Below, in pieces: positions 8,370 to 16,085 of a stretch of 48,348 nt of DNA. The DNA is taken from NCBI GenBank assembly GCA_001789045.1, contig MFYG01000020.1, positions 1-48,348 on the forward strand. The letters are read 5' to 3'. The position numbers and the translations under genes are program-made. The notes below the pieces were generated by a model, which had not been told where the DNA came from, did no database searches, and saw nothing but the letters and a program-made list of their open reading frames with translations. The stretch is from Candidatus Peribacteria bacterium RIFCSPLOWO2_12_FULL_55_15. GTDB lineage: Bacteria; Patescibacteriota; Gracilibacteria; Peribacterales; Peribacteraceae. Numbering within the stretch: the first letter of the stretch is position 1; every line of letters begins with the position of its first letter.

Positions 8370-8789
8370 TCACCACGGCACGACTTGCCATGATTTTTTG
8401 GGCCGGCACCGTTCATCGCGGACGCGGACATCGAGGATGTGTTCGATAACGGCGCTCCCCGCGATGCCAATGAGATCTAAACGGTATCCTCCATCGTAGG
8501 CATGTGTCGTCATCCAGCGACGCGCCGCGCGGAACATATTTCGCCGCTTCTCCTTCGTCAGATTAAGTGATGGAACGTAATCATCGTCCAGGCGTGCGCG
8601 ACTCTTCACCTCCACAAAGACGAGCACACGATCCTTTGGGTCCACAGCGATAATGTCGATTTCATCATGCCGCCCGACGCGGACGTTGCGATCAAGGATG
8701 CGATAGCCAAGTTTGCAGAGAAAGTGCGCGGAACAATTTTCTCCCTGTTCGCCGACGACAAAATGAGGATGGGGATTCTTGCATGGCAT
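8370..8789 (-). CDS. yraN: YraN/UPF0102 family endonuclease-like protein
   Basis: 139 residues, the usual length of the family. The family belongs to the PD-(D/E)XK nuclease fold; visible are G-x-x-G-E near the start (VVGEQGENCSAHFL), GYRILDRNVRVGRHDEIDIIA and VFVEVKSRA, which carry the Asp, Glu and Lys of the active-site pattern. Biological role is unknown in general; some members are linked to DNA processing, and comM lies divergently next door. ATG 8789 has TACACT exactly 6 nt upstream (8801-8796), consistent with a leaderless start. Confidence 0.9.
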   Translation of the reverse strand: MPCKNPHPHFVVGEQGENCSAHFLCKLGYRILDRNVRVGRHDEIDIIAVDPKDRVLVFVEVKSRARLDDDYVPSLNLTKEKRRNMFRAARRWMTTHAYDGGYRLDLIGIAGSAVIEHILDVRVRDERCRPKKSWQVVPW

Positions 8790-8801
8790 AAGAGAAGTGT
8801 A
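8790..8801 (-). promoter_or_regulatory. Predicted -10 element for yraN
   Basis: TACACT (8801-8796, minus strand) is followed by 6 nt and ATG 8789. It lies next to palindromic repeat copy 4. Confidence 0.45.
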
Positions 8802-8806
8802 GCCGA

Positions 8807-8840
8807 CCCCTCACCCTAACCCTCTCCCGCGGGGAGAGGG
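8807..8840. repeat. Palindromic repeat, copy 4 (divergent intergenic)
   Basis: CCCTCACCCTAACCC then CTCTCCCGCGGGGAGAGGG, the canonical form of the family. It lies between divergent yraN and comM. The rest of this 166-nt spacer (8841-8955) shows no clear promoter for comM. Confidence 0.85.
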
Positions 8841-8955
8841 AATTTGCTCGAGCACCTTCACAACATATTTCTTTCCCGTCCATCCAATCTCCTCGACAGA
8901 GGGGTGTACGAAAGTACACTCACATAGTCCTATCCATTCCATCCACCTCATCGTT

Positions 8956-10446
8956 ATGCTCACAAAACTTCTTTCCTTTGCGAACATCGGTCTCGATGGG
9001 GAAATCATCACGGTCGAAGTCGGCTCCACCCCGGGGGATTCCGGCATCTGCATCGTGGGCCTCGGCGACACCGCCGTCCACGAGAGCCGTCAGCGCGTCC
9101 GATTGGCGCTCCGCTCCTCCGGCTTCCGCCTCCCGACGGGACAGACCACCACCGTGAACCTTGCGCCCGCAGACGTGAAGAAAATCGGCCCGCGCTACGA
9201 TCTTCCGATTGCCCTCGGCGTCCTCCTCGCGCACGACGTGATCGCGCTGGAGCAGAAACAATTTGCGGGAACGCTGTTCATCGGCGAACTCGCGCTCGAT
9301 GGGAGTCTCCGTCATGTCTCCGGCGTTCTTCCCGCAACGATTGCCTGCAGGAAGCAGGGGATCCGGCGCATCGTTGTTCCCGCAGTGAATGGCCCGGAAG
9401 CCGCCCTCATCCCCGGCATCGACGTTGTCGCCGCCGAAAACATCACAGAACTCCTCGCCATCCTCGGCGGAGAAAAACCGGCTCCCGAAATTCCACCACC
9501 CGCCAGCAGCCCCGCGAGACAAGCGGATATGGATTTTGCCGATATCCGCGGACAGCAGCACGCCAAGCGGGCACTCGAGATCGCGGCGGCAGGCGGACAC
9601 AATGTGCTCATGAGTGGTGCCCCCGGTGCAGGGAAAACGCTCCTTGCGCGGGCGCTCCGCAGCATCCTCCCTCCCCTCACGCAGGAGGAATCCATCGAGG
9701 TGACGCAGGTGTACTCCATTGCCAATCGCCTTCCGTCCGACACCCCACTCCTCACCGAACGCCCCTTCCGTATTGTGCACCATACAGCGAGCGGTGTCTC
9801 GATCGTTGGCGGCGGACAAATGCCGGGACCGGGGGAAATCAGCCTTGCCCATCGCGGCGTCCTCTTCCTCGACGAGCTCGCAGAATTTCCTCCGCACGTC
9901 CTCGAAGTCTTACGCCAGCCACTTGAAGACCGGTGCATCACGATCACCCGCGCACAGGGATCGTTCACCTTCCCCGCCGATTTCCTCCTCGTCGCGGCGA
10001 TGAATCCTCCACAGTACACAACGGGAAGTCCCGAGCGGATTCGACGGCGCATTAGTACTCCACTCCTCGATCGCATTGATCTCCGCATCGATGTTCTCCC
10101 CGTACCGGTCGATGAACTCCAGAAACGAGGAACAGGTGAACCATCCGCAACAATCCTTGCTCGGATTGTCGCCGCCCGTGAGCGGCAATGCTCCCGCTTC
10201 CGCGAGCGCGGAATCCGCACGAACAAGGAAATGGGTGTCCGCGACCTCGAGAAATTTTGCCCACTTGACGCCCCATCCGAACATCTCCTGCGCCAGGCCG
10301 CAGAACGCATGAACCTCTCCGCCCGCGGTTACCACCGCACCATCAAGGTTGCACGGACGATCGCCGACCTTGCAGGCGCAGATGCAATTGGAGTAAGCCA
10401 CATCGCGGAGGCGTTGCAGTATCGGCAGATGACTGGGGTAGAGTAG
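8956..10446 (+). CDS. comM: YifB/ComM-family Mg-chelatase-like AAA+ ATPase
   Basis: 496 residues, full length for YifB/ComM. The N-terminal Lon-like domain (about 1-165) shows GIVGLGDTAV-type and LGVLLAHDV segments, the AAA+ core (about 190-400) has Walker A MSGAPGAGKT and Walker B VLFLDELAEF, and the C-terminal domain includes NLSARGYHRTIKVARTIADL. ComM is a hexameric branch-migration helicase that extends heteroduplex during natural transformation in Vibrio; a competence link here is inference. Starts at ATG 8956, MLTKLLSFANIGLDG, typical of the family. pyrF follows after 5 nt, so the two are probably co-transcribed. Confidence 0.93.
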   Translation: MLTKLLSFANIGLDGEIITVEVGSTPGDSGICIVGLGDTAVHESRQRVRLALRSSGFRLPTGQTTTVNLAPADVKKIGPRYDLPIALGVLLAHDVIALEQKQFAGTLFIGELALDGSLRHVSGVLPATIACRKQGIRRIVVPAVNGPEAALIPGIDVVAAENITELLAILGGEKPAPEIPPPASSPARQADMDFADIRGQQHAKRALEIAAAGGHNVLMSGAPGAGKTLLARALRSILPPLTQEESIEVTQVYSIANRLPSDTPLLTERPFRIVHHTASGVSIVGGGQMPGPGEISLAHRGVLFLDELAEFPPHVLEVLRQPLEDRCITITRAQGSFTFPADFLLVAAMNPPQYTTGSPERIRRRISTPLLDRIDLRIDVLPVPVDELQKRGTGEPSATILARIVAARERQCSRFRERGIRTNKEMGVRDLEKFCPLDAPSEHLLRQAAERMNLSARGYHRTIKVARTIADLAGADAIGVSHIAEALQYRQMTGVE

Positions 10447-10451
10447 ATCCG

Positions 10452-11330
10452 ATGCACTTCGCCGATGCCCTCACCCAGCGCATTCGGGACACTTCCCCTC
10501 TCTCCGTTGGCATCGACCCTGTGATGGAACGCCTTCCCGAAGGAATCCCGAAGACTATCGCCGGTGCCAGCGCTTTCTGTCGCGGCATCATCAATGCCGT
10601 TCACGATATCGCCGCATGCGTGAAGCTGCAACTCGCCTGCTACGAACTTCTTCGGGGAGAGGGAATGCAACTCTTCTGGAAAATTGCTGCGTATGCGAAA
10701 GAACGGGGCCTTGTCGTCATTGCCGACGGCAAGCGGAATGACATCGGATCGACTGCTGCACTCTACGCAGAAGCTTACTTGGGAAAAGGGAGCCCCATTG
10801 ATGCCCTCACCGTTAACCCATATTTGGGAGCTGACAGCATCCAGCCGTTCATCGAGCACTGTGTGCGGAACGACAAAGGAATTTTTGTCCTCGTGAAGAC
10901 GAGTAATCCTGGCTCCATGGATCTTCAGGATCTTCCTGTGGGAGCTGAATCGCTCTTTGAACACATTGGTCAATTGGTCCAACAATTGGGCTTACAACAC
11001 CTCGGTCCGCAGTCGCGCCTCTCCTGCATCGGTGCAGTCGTTGGTGCCACGTATCCGGAGGAACTGAAATATCTCCGCTCTCTTATGCCCAATATCCCTT
11101 TCCTCATTCCGGGCATTGGTGCACAGGGGGGAACAGTCGATGATGTGCACCATGGATTCCTTACGAATGGCACCGGAGCCATTGTTCACGCAACTCGCAG
11201 TGTCATCTATGCATCGAGTGGTAAAGATTGGCAGGAAAAGGCGCGGGCAGCGACAGCAAATATGGCACACTACTTTACTTCCCACTTTGTCCCCTCCGCG
11301 AGCGGCTCCGGCAAATCCACCCAATTGTAA
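10452..11330 (+). CDS. pyrF: Orotidine 5'-phosphate decarboxylase, type 2
   Basis: Converts OMP to UMP, the last step of de novo pyrimidine synthesis. At 292 residues it matches the longer type 2 PyrF group. The catalytic Asp-Lys-Asp array is seen in VIADGKRNDIGSTA, preceded by SVGIDPVMERLP and followed by GVVGATYPEEL-like and LIPGIGAQGG phosphate-binding segments (the first reads GAVVGATYPEEL). ATG 10452 is 5 nt after the comM stop and has TAGAGT exactly 7 nt upstream, partly formed by the comM stop codon. The last 61 nt overlap the convergent SLH-protein gene. Confidence 0.95.
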   Translation: MHFADALTQRIRDTSPLSVGIDPVMERLPEGIPKTIAGASAFCRGIINAVHDIAACVKLQLACYELLRGEGMQLFWKIAAYAKERGLVVIADGKRNDIGSTAALYAEAYLGKGSPIDALTVNPYLGADSIQPFIEHCVRNDKGIFVLVKTSNPGSMDLQDLPVGAESLFEHIGQLVQQLGLQHLGPQSRLSCIGAVVGATYPEELKYLRSLMPNIPFLIPGIGAQGGTVDDVHHGFLTNGTGAIVHATRSVIYASSGKDWQEKARAATANMAHYFTSHFVPSASGSGKSTQL

Positions 11331-12994
11331 TGACCGGCGCCATCGGACCAGCGGAGAGCGCCGCTCTCCCCGATGCTCCCTGGAGCATCAAGAGTCACCT
11401 GGAGTGAGGCATTGTCGCCTGTGCGCTTCACGTCGGCACGGAGAATGAACGTCGTCGGGAAGTCATGGAGAATGCCAAATTCCTCTGTAATAATAGGACA
11501 CGTCACTGTCATGTCGTCCCGGTAGGTGCGGAAGCACTCTATGGACGCCTTTTCTTGTCTCTCAAGCCTCCACCCGGACGCATCGACATTGTGTCTCCAA
11601 ACAGAGAACAGAAGTTCTTCGAGATGTAAGGATGTCTCTGGGAGGAGGTCTCCCTCAAAAGCAAAAGTTGCCACACCCATTTGCTTACCATCGTTCAGTG
11701 TGTCCTGCGCCTCTCCCGCATTGCGGACGCCGGTGATCCGCGCCTTGACGGTCTGATGAACGGGGAATGTCTGCTCCGCAGGCATAATCTCCCACGACAC
11801 GCCCGCCGCAGGATTCTGGAGCATGAGAGAAATGCGCTGGACCCGGAGGAGTTCCCCGGGAATTCCGCCCATTCCCCGCATTGCAAGCTCTGCCGCGAAG
11901 AAGAACGACTGTTCCGCCCCGGAAGAGAGGCGCGAAGCATTGGAAATGTCAAAATCGAGAATCCAGTTCCGGCGCTCCTCGGTATCATTGGTATCCACGC
12001 GAAGCGATCCGAGCTCGTTCCCCGCGGCATCGAGAACGTGAACCCCCTTCAACGATTTTACCTTGCGGTCGAGCCGGAGATGCACACGGCGGACCACGGC
12101 CTCATCCTGCGGATTCAAGAATGTCCCCCGCGCGATGGGCAGAGAGATTCCTCCGAGGAGAAGTTGCCGACTGCGCACGTCTCCATCGCTCCCTCTCACC
12201 ATGGGTGAGGGCTGGGCCTCCTTCTCACCCTCTGCAACCGTACCTTCCTGCTGTAACGTTTCACCCACTATACCCACCTGACCCACTGTACTCATCGCAC
12301 TCTCTTCGTCATCCTCTCCTCCCTCCCGCTCAAGATATTCCTTCAGCGCCCCCTCCCCCTCCGCACGGAATGCGGAGGCTAAGCGCGCCATCTGGCCACG
12401 GGTGAGAGGCGTTGCGAGAGGAATATCCGAAAAGAGAAATACCAAATGTTCTTTCGCGGCTCGTACAGAGGGAGAAAACCATTCATCGTTCGCCGCGACC
12501 GTACGAGGATACTCGTAGATACTCGCGAGCATTTTGAGTGCTTCCGCGTAATTGACAGGATTTTCGGGACGGAACGCTCCGTCAGAATATCCGGAAACAA
12601 TCCCCTGCTCCTTCCCAAAGCAGACGAACGGACTGAACCAGTCGTCCCGCCGAACATCCGGGAAACAGCGCATCGGGCGGGAAGGGAGTTCGCTCGAACG
12701 CGGGGAACTTTTAAGAACGATCTTCAGAAACTCCGCGCGGTTTAGCGTATCTCCCGGGCGGAAAGTTCCGTCGCCGTACCCTTCCACCGCGCCGAGCGAC
12801 GTGAGAAAGCCGATACCGGCAGCCTCCTCCATGGAAAACGGCGCATCGGTGTACTGCAAAGACCGATCGGCGTCCACAAGCACACTCGCAGGGAACGAAT
12901 GCAAGAGCCGACGTGCAAGGAAGGATGCCGCGCTGGCCGCCACCACGAGCGCGAGTACCAGTACACCAACGCCCGTTCGATGCCGCCATTGCAT
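11270..12994 (-). CDS. Large SLH-domain surface protein
   Basis: A 574-residue exported protein. An N-terminal hydrophobic segment (about 8-30, VGVLVLALVVAASAASFLA) may be a signal peptide or uncleaved anchor. Three SLH modules follow (about 55-240): GAVEGYGDGTFRPG plus LNRAEFLKIV, then FPDV and GIVSGYSDGAFRPE plus NYAEALKML, then a third ending TRGQMARLASAF. An acidic linker (about 245-300) includes TVGQVGIVGE from a 9-nt tandem repeat. The rest (about 310-574) is beta-rich with no family recognised (NPQDEAVVRRVHLRLDR, SFFFAAELAMRGMG). ATG 12994 has TAGCAT exactly 7 nt upstream. It is divergent from the methyltransferase gene with only 18 nt between starts. Role: likely an S-layer or wall-polymer-attached surface protein. 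Confidence 0.85.
   Translation of the reverse strand: MQWRHRTGVGVLVLALVVAASAASFLARRLLHSFPASVLVDADRSLQYTDAPFSMEEAAGIGFLTSLGAVEGYGDGTFRPGDTLNRAEFLKIVLKSSPRSSELPSRPMRCFPDVRRDDWFSPFVCFGKEQGIVSGYSDGAFRPENPVNYAEALKMLASIYEYPRTVAANDEWFSPSVRAAKEHLVFLFSDIPLATPLTRGQMARLASAFRAEGEGALKEYLEREGGEDDEESAMSTVGQVGIVGETLQQEGTVAEGEKEAQPSPMVRGSDGDVRSRQLLLGGISLPIARGTFLNPQDEAVVRRVHLRLDRKVKSLKGVHVLDAAGNELGSLRVDTNDTEERRNWILDFDISNASRLSSGAEQSFFFAAELAMRGMGGIPGELLRVQRISLMLQNPAAGVSWEIMPAEQTFPVHQTVKARITGVRNAGEAQDTLNDGKQMGVATFAFEGDLLPETSLHLEELLFSVWRHNVDASGWRLERQEKASIECFRTYRDDMTVTCPIITEEFGILHDFPTTFILRADVKRTGDNASLQVTLDAPGSIGESGALRWSDGAGHYNWVDLPEPLAEGTKWEVK
12268..12294. repeat. 9-nt tandem repeat in SLH-protein linker
   Basis: Three imperfect units of the CCCACTATA / CCCACCTGA / CCCACTGTA type are read on the minus strand as STVGQVGIVG. 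They resemble the 9-nt repeat at 38283-38318. Confidence 0.6.
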
Positions 12995-13012
12995 GGAAGG
13001 TATGCTAGCACA
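12995..13012. promoter_or_regulatory. Bidirectional promoter candidate between SLH and methyltransferase genes
   Basis: The 18-nt gap holds TATGCT (13001-13006, +), 6 nt before GTG 13013, and on the other strand TAGCAT (13007-13002), 7 nt before ATG 12994. The two hexamers overlap. With so short a gap both messages would have to be leaderless. Confidence 0.5.
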
Positions 13013-13993
13013 GTGGATATCGTTCGCTGCCCCATCGATCAACAAGCACTCCGGGAAGACGGAACGGCACTCCGATGCGCGCACAACCACCGCTACAACA
13101 TCGAGCACGGCCTTCCACTCCTCCTCACGCCGACGATAACCACAGAAGAGGAACGGGCACGGCAGACGATGCAGGCATTCTACGAAACTCACACGTTTCC
13201 CGGCTACGACGATGTTGATAGTCCGGCTGTTCTCATGGATAAGGCACAGAAAAGCGCCTTCGGCCTCTGGGTCGATCGGGCGATTTCCCCAACGGTCGCT
13301 GTCCTCGAAGTTGGCTGCGGCACGGGGCAGATGACAAACTTCCTCGGTCTCGTCCAAACGCGCACGGTGATTGGCGTCGACATGAGCCTGCCATCTCTGA
13401 AACTGGGACAGGGATTCAAAGAGCGTTTCGGCCTCCAGAATGTCTCTTTCGCTCAGGGGAACATCTTCGCCATGCCGATCGCAGAGAATTCTATCGACGT
13501 GCTCATCTGCTCCGGCGTCCTCCACCACACGCCAGATCCCAAGGGAGGATTCCAGAATCTTCTCAGGCTTCTCAAGCCAGGGGGGAACATCCTCATCGGC
13601 CTCTACAATACGTATGCACGGATACCTCTCGGACTCCGCAAGACTTTCTTCACGATGACGAGAGAATCCTGTCGCTTTCTCGACGCCCACATGCGTCGTC
13701 GTGACGTCGATCAAGCGAAGAAGGAAATCTGGTTCGCCGATCAGTACCGGAATCCCCATGAATCCTGGCACTCCGTCGACGAAGTCCTCCGATGGTTCGA
13801 TGAATCCGGCGTGAAATTCCTCAGCGCCGTACCAGCAATCAGTAAGAATCTCCCCGGGGAAGATTCTGGATTGCGTCTCTTGGAAGAACATCCGAGAGGT
13901 TCATCCCTCGAACATATCTCCCGGCAACTGTCCTGGATGTTCACGATCGGACGTGAGGGGGGATTGTTTGTCATGGTTGGAAAGAAACAGTAA
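13013..13993 (+). CDS. Class I SAM-dependent methyltransferase with N-terminal Trm112-like segment
   Basis: 326 residues. The N-terminus (DIVRCPIDQQALREDG ... LRCAHNH) resembles a Trm112-like segment of UbiE/MenG-type or rRNA methyltransferases, though only part of the zinc cysteines are present. The methyltransferase core has motif I VLEVGCGTGQMTNFLG, a post-I VIGVDMS and motif IV-VI segments DVLICSGVLHHTPDP and LLKPGGNILIGLYN. The substrate cannot be told; it lies at the edge of the glycan region. GTG 13013 is chosen because TATGCT lies 6 nt upstream and earlier starts would run into the divergent SLH gene. Confidence 0.85.
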   Translation: MDIVRCPIDQQALREDGTALRCAHNHRYNIEHGLPLLLTPTITTEEERARQTMQAFYETHTFPGYDDVDSPAVLMDKAQKSAFGLWVDRAISPTVAVLEVGCGTGQMTNFLGLVQTRTVIGVDMSLPSLKLGQGFKERFGLQNVSFAQGNIFAMPIAENSIDVLICSGVLHHTPDPKGGFQNLLRLLKPGGNILIGLYNTYARIPLGLRKTFFTMTRESCRFLDAHMRRRDVDQAKKEIWFADQYRNPHESWHSVDEVLRWFDESGVKFLSAVPAISKNLPGEDSGLRLLEEHPRGSSLEHISRQLSWMFTIGREGGLFVMVGKKQ

Positions 13994-14001
13994 TACAGTA
14001 G

Positions 14002-14078
14002 TGCGGAATGGGGTGGCTCTCGCTTGCCCGACGAATCCGAACCGCGTCGGTCTGCGTCTCGCGCCACCCCATTCCGCA
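14002..14078. repeat. Long nested inverted repeat (stem-loop)
   Basis: TGCGGAATGGGGTGGC (14002-14017) pairs perfectly with 14063-14078 (16 bp). Inside, CCGACG (14028-14033) pairs with CGTCGG (14045-14050). It starts 8 nt after the methyltransferase stop. There is no T-tract, so it is a weak terminator candidate; it could also be a mobile palindromic element or structured RNA. Confidence 0.7.
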
Positions 14079-14122
14079 GAAGCCCGCAAGAGCCGGATGG
14101 CGAAGAGATTTTCAAGAAATGC

Positions 14123-14135
14123 TATAGTTTCTACG
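14123..14135 (+). promoter_or_regulatory. Predicted -10 element for SGNH hydrolase gene
   Basis: TATAGT (14123-14128) with an upstream TG-like extension (ATGC) is followed by 7 nt and ATG 14136. A leaderless start is inferred. Confidence 0.5.
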
Positions 14136-15164
14136 ATGGATTCCAGAGCTAGAAACATCCTCATTCGCCTCTCTCTCCTCCTCGGAAGCACTCTGCTCTT
14201 CTTCGGTGGCATCGAGGTTGCGCTCCGCGTAACGGGTATCGTCAGCGTCAAACCCAACCCTCCAAAAATCTACCAGAAAAGCTCTGCCTCTGAGATCAGC
14301 TACGAACTCAAACCGAACATCTCCCTTCGTGCGTACCGTTCCACGGTCACCACCAATAGTCTAGGCTTCCGATCCCAAGAAGTAGACACTGAAATGCCTC
14401 TCATTGCCGTCCTCGGCGATTCCATCACGTTCGGGTACGGCGTGGACGATAACGAGACCATTCCAGCTCACCTCCAGCGGCTCCTCCCGCACCACACCAT
14501 TCTGAATGCTGGCGTCCCCGGCTACAACCTCGTTCAACAGCGCACGACCTATCGGGAGAAAATCCAGAAGCTCCATCCGTCCGCCCTCATTCTGCTCTTC
14601 CATTTCAACGATGTAGAGGAGACGAACATGGATATCGCCGAGCTCGATCGTGACGGCATCCTTCGACCGCAGGGATGGCAACCGCAGGCACAGACGTGCT
14701 CTCCCATTACCACAGGTCTTTTTGGCCTCTTCCCGGGAAAATGCTGGCTCGACCGGCACAGCGCATTCTACGTCGCCATCAAGAAATACCTGAACGCACA
14801 TCAAGCACAGGAAGATCTCAAGGAACAGGAACACACCTACCGCACGGATCCATTCGCAGAGAACATCCGCGATGAGAGTCTCCAGCGTTACGCAGTGGAA
14901 TTACATACCCTCCGTCAACTCCTCCCTCGCAATTTCCCTCGCCTCTTCATCATCTGGCCCGAACGTCACCTCCACTTCGTCGCGCGCCCCAAGCTGAAAG
15001 AGATTGCCCAGAAAGAGGGGTTCCGGGTACTCGATCTGTACGAGGTCTTCGGCAATCATCCGCAAACCCTCTCCTGGGACAACGTGCACCCCAGCCCGGC
15101 GACGAACGCTGAGGCTGCCCAGGTTATCGCCGCAGCTCTCGAGCATTATGAGCTCCTGCCATGA
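14136..15164 (+). CDS. SGNH/GDSL-family hydrolase with N-terminal membrane helix
   Basis: 342 residues. One N-terminal transmembrane helix (about 7-32, IRLSLLLGSTLLFFGGIEVAL) precedes an SGNH hydrolase domain: block I AVLGDSITFGYGV with the nucleophile Ser, block II Gly in LNAGVPGYN, block III Asn in LFHFNDVEE, and block V Asp-x-x-His in WDNVHPSPATN. Such enzymes de-acylate or acylate surface glycans; at the start of the glycan region, a role in modifying extracytoplasmic polysaccharide or lipid-linked glycan is likely but inferred. ATG 14136 is preferred over ATG 14097 because TATAGT lies 7 nt upstream. Confidence 0.88.
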   Translation: MDSRARNILIRLSLLLGSTLLFFGGIEVALRVTGIVSVKPNPPKIYQKSSASEISYELKPNISLRAYRSTVTTNSLGFRSQEVDTEMPLIAVLGDSITFGYGVDDNETIPAHLQRLLPHHTILNAGVPGYNLVQQRTTYREKIQKLHPSALILLFHFNDVEETNMDIAELDRDGILRPQGWQPQAQTCSPITTGLFGLFPGKCWLDRHSAFYVAIKKYLNAHQAQEDLKEQEHTYRTDPFAENIRDESLQRYAVELHTLRQLLPRNFPRLFIIWPERHLHFVARPKLKEIAQKEGFRVLDLYEVFGNHPQTLSWDNVHPSPATNAEAAQVIAAALEHYELLP

Positions 15165-15190
15165 AATGTTTCGCCGCACCTATCGTCCAA

Positions 15191-15232
15191 ACCCTCACCC
15201 TACCCTCTCCCTTGAAAGGGAGAGGGTGTTTT
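15191..15232. terminator. Palindromic repeat, copy 5, acting as terminator-like hairpin
   Basis: ACCCTCTCCCTT and AAGGGAGAGGGT form a 12-bp stem with a 2-nt loop, followed by GTTTT on the plus strand. It lies between the convergent SGNH and GT2 genes. It belongs to the dispersed CCCTCTCC family and looks co-opted as an intrinsic terminator for the plus-strand gene. Confidence 0.65.
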
Positions 15233-15287
15233 GATGAGCTCCCTCCATCCTTCTCGTTCGTGAGAGTCAATGAGCAGTTACGATGCG

Positions 15288-16085
15288 CTATCTCTGTACA
15301 GCTACTCTTTCCACTCTCCTCCACCGCAAACCCCAGAGTTTGAACAGTGTCCGCAGGTATTTTGTCCCCCGCCAGAAGAGCTGACGGAACGTAGTGCCGG
15401 TTTTACTCACCCCCGAGCGGCGCGGCGGGGAAACGAAGGGAATCTCTTTATACCGATGCCCCTGGAGAATGGCACGGTACATGATGTCCATGAAGTATTC
15501 TCCATAGTCACCAGTCAGACGATTCCGATCCAGAATGTGGCGTCGGACAGCGATGAATCCACTCGTGTAATCGTGGAACCGTGGGTCTAAGCTCCAACGG
15601 ATACCAACGTTAATGAAACGAGAAAGAAGGACGGCGAGAGCAGATTCATCTGCACCGAACCACTGAAGTCCGCTTTTATACTGCCCACCCGCTATGTAGC
15701 GGGAGGCAACCGCAAGATCGTGCCCTTCCATCACATGGGAAATAAGTTGCGCCATTGTTTCCGGCGGATGGGAAAAATCGCAATCCATCCAACAGATGAT
15801 TCCCCCACGCGCTCTGTCAATGCCATGCTGGATGCTCCGGGTGAGTCCTGGATTCTGCATCCGTCGCTCGATGCGTACAAAGGGATTACTCAGCACTATT
15901 TCCTCCACGATACGCCATGTTTCATCGGGAGAATTATCATCGACAACGATGATTTCATGCGGATGCGTGATGCACTGATGGAGAGCATTGATGATATCAA
16001 CGATATTCCCCGCCTCGTTGTAGGTCGGAAGGACGATCGACACGAGGGGGGGATTACCCGACATGGGCGATTGCGCGGATGGCAT
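15288..16085 (-). CDS. GT2 family glycosyltransferase, dolichol-phosphate mannosyltransferase-like
   Basis: About 265 residues with a GT-A fold. It has VSIVLPTYNEAGNI, the nucleotide-binding VVDDNSPDET and the metal-binding MDCDFSHPPE, then ASRYIAGG and FHDYTSGFIAVRR as in DPM1/polyprenol-phosphate glycosyltransferases. No C-terminal TM domain. It probably transfers a sugar from a nucleotide donor to a polyprenyl phosphate at the inner membrane, supplying the GT39-like membrane enzymes of the region. The start overlaps the DegT gene; ATG 16085 or ATG 16064 are possible. Confidence 0.9.
   Translation of the reverse strand: MPSAQSPMSGNPPLVSIVLPTYNEAGNIVDIINALHQCITHPHEIIVVDDNSPDETWRIVEEIVLSNPFVRIERRMQNPGLTRSIQHGIDRARGGIICWMDCDFSHPPETMAQLISHVMEGHDLAVASRYIAGGQYKSGLQWFGADESALAVLLSRFINVGIRWSLDPRFHDYTSGFIAVRRHILDRNRLTGDYGEYFMDIMYRAILQGHRYKEIPFVSPPRRSGVSKTGTTFRQLFWRGTKYLRTLFKLWGLRWRRVERVAVQR

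Noticed and set aside
8920-9897. 325-codon frame on the minus strand across comM
   Set aside because: Antisense to comM, which has intact Lon-like and Walker motifs; the peptide is low-complexity and not recognisable.
13953-14135. Upstream extension of the SGNH hydrolase
   Set aside because: It would translate through the 77-nt stem-loop and overlap the methyltransferase end; the TM helix and TATAGT support ATG 14136.
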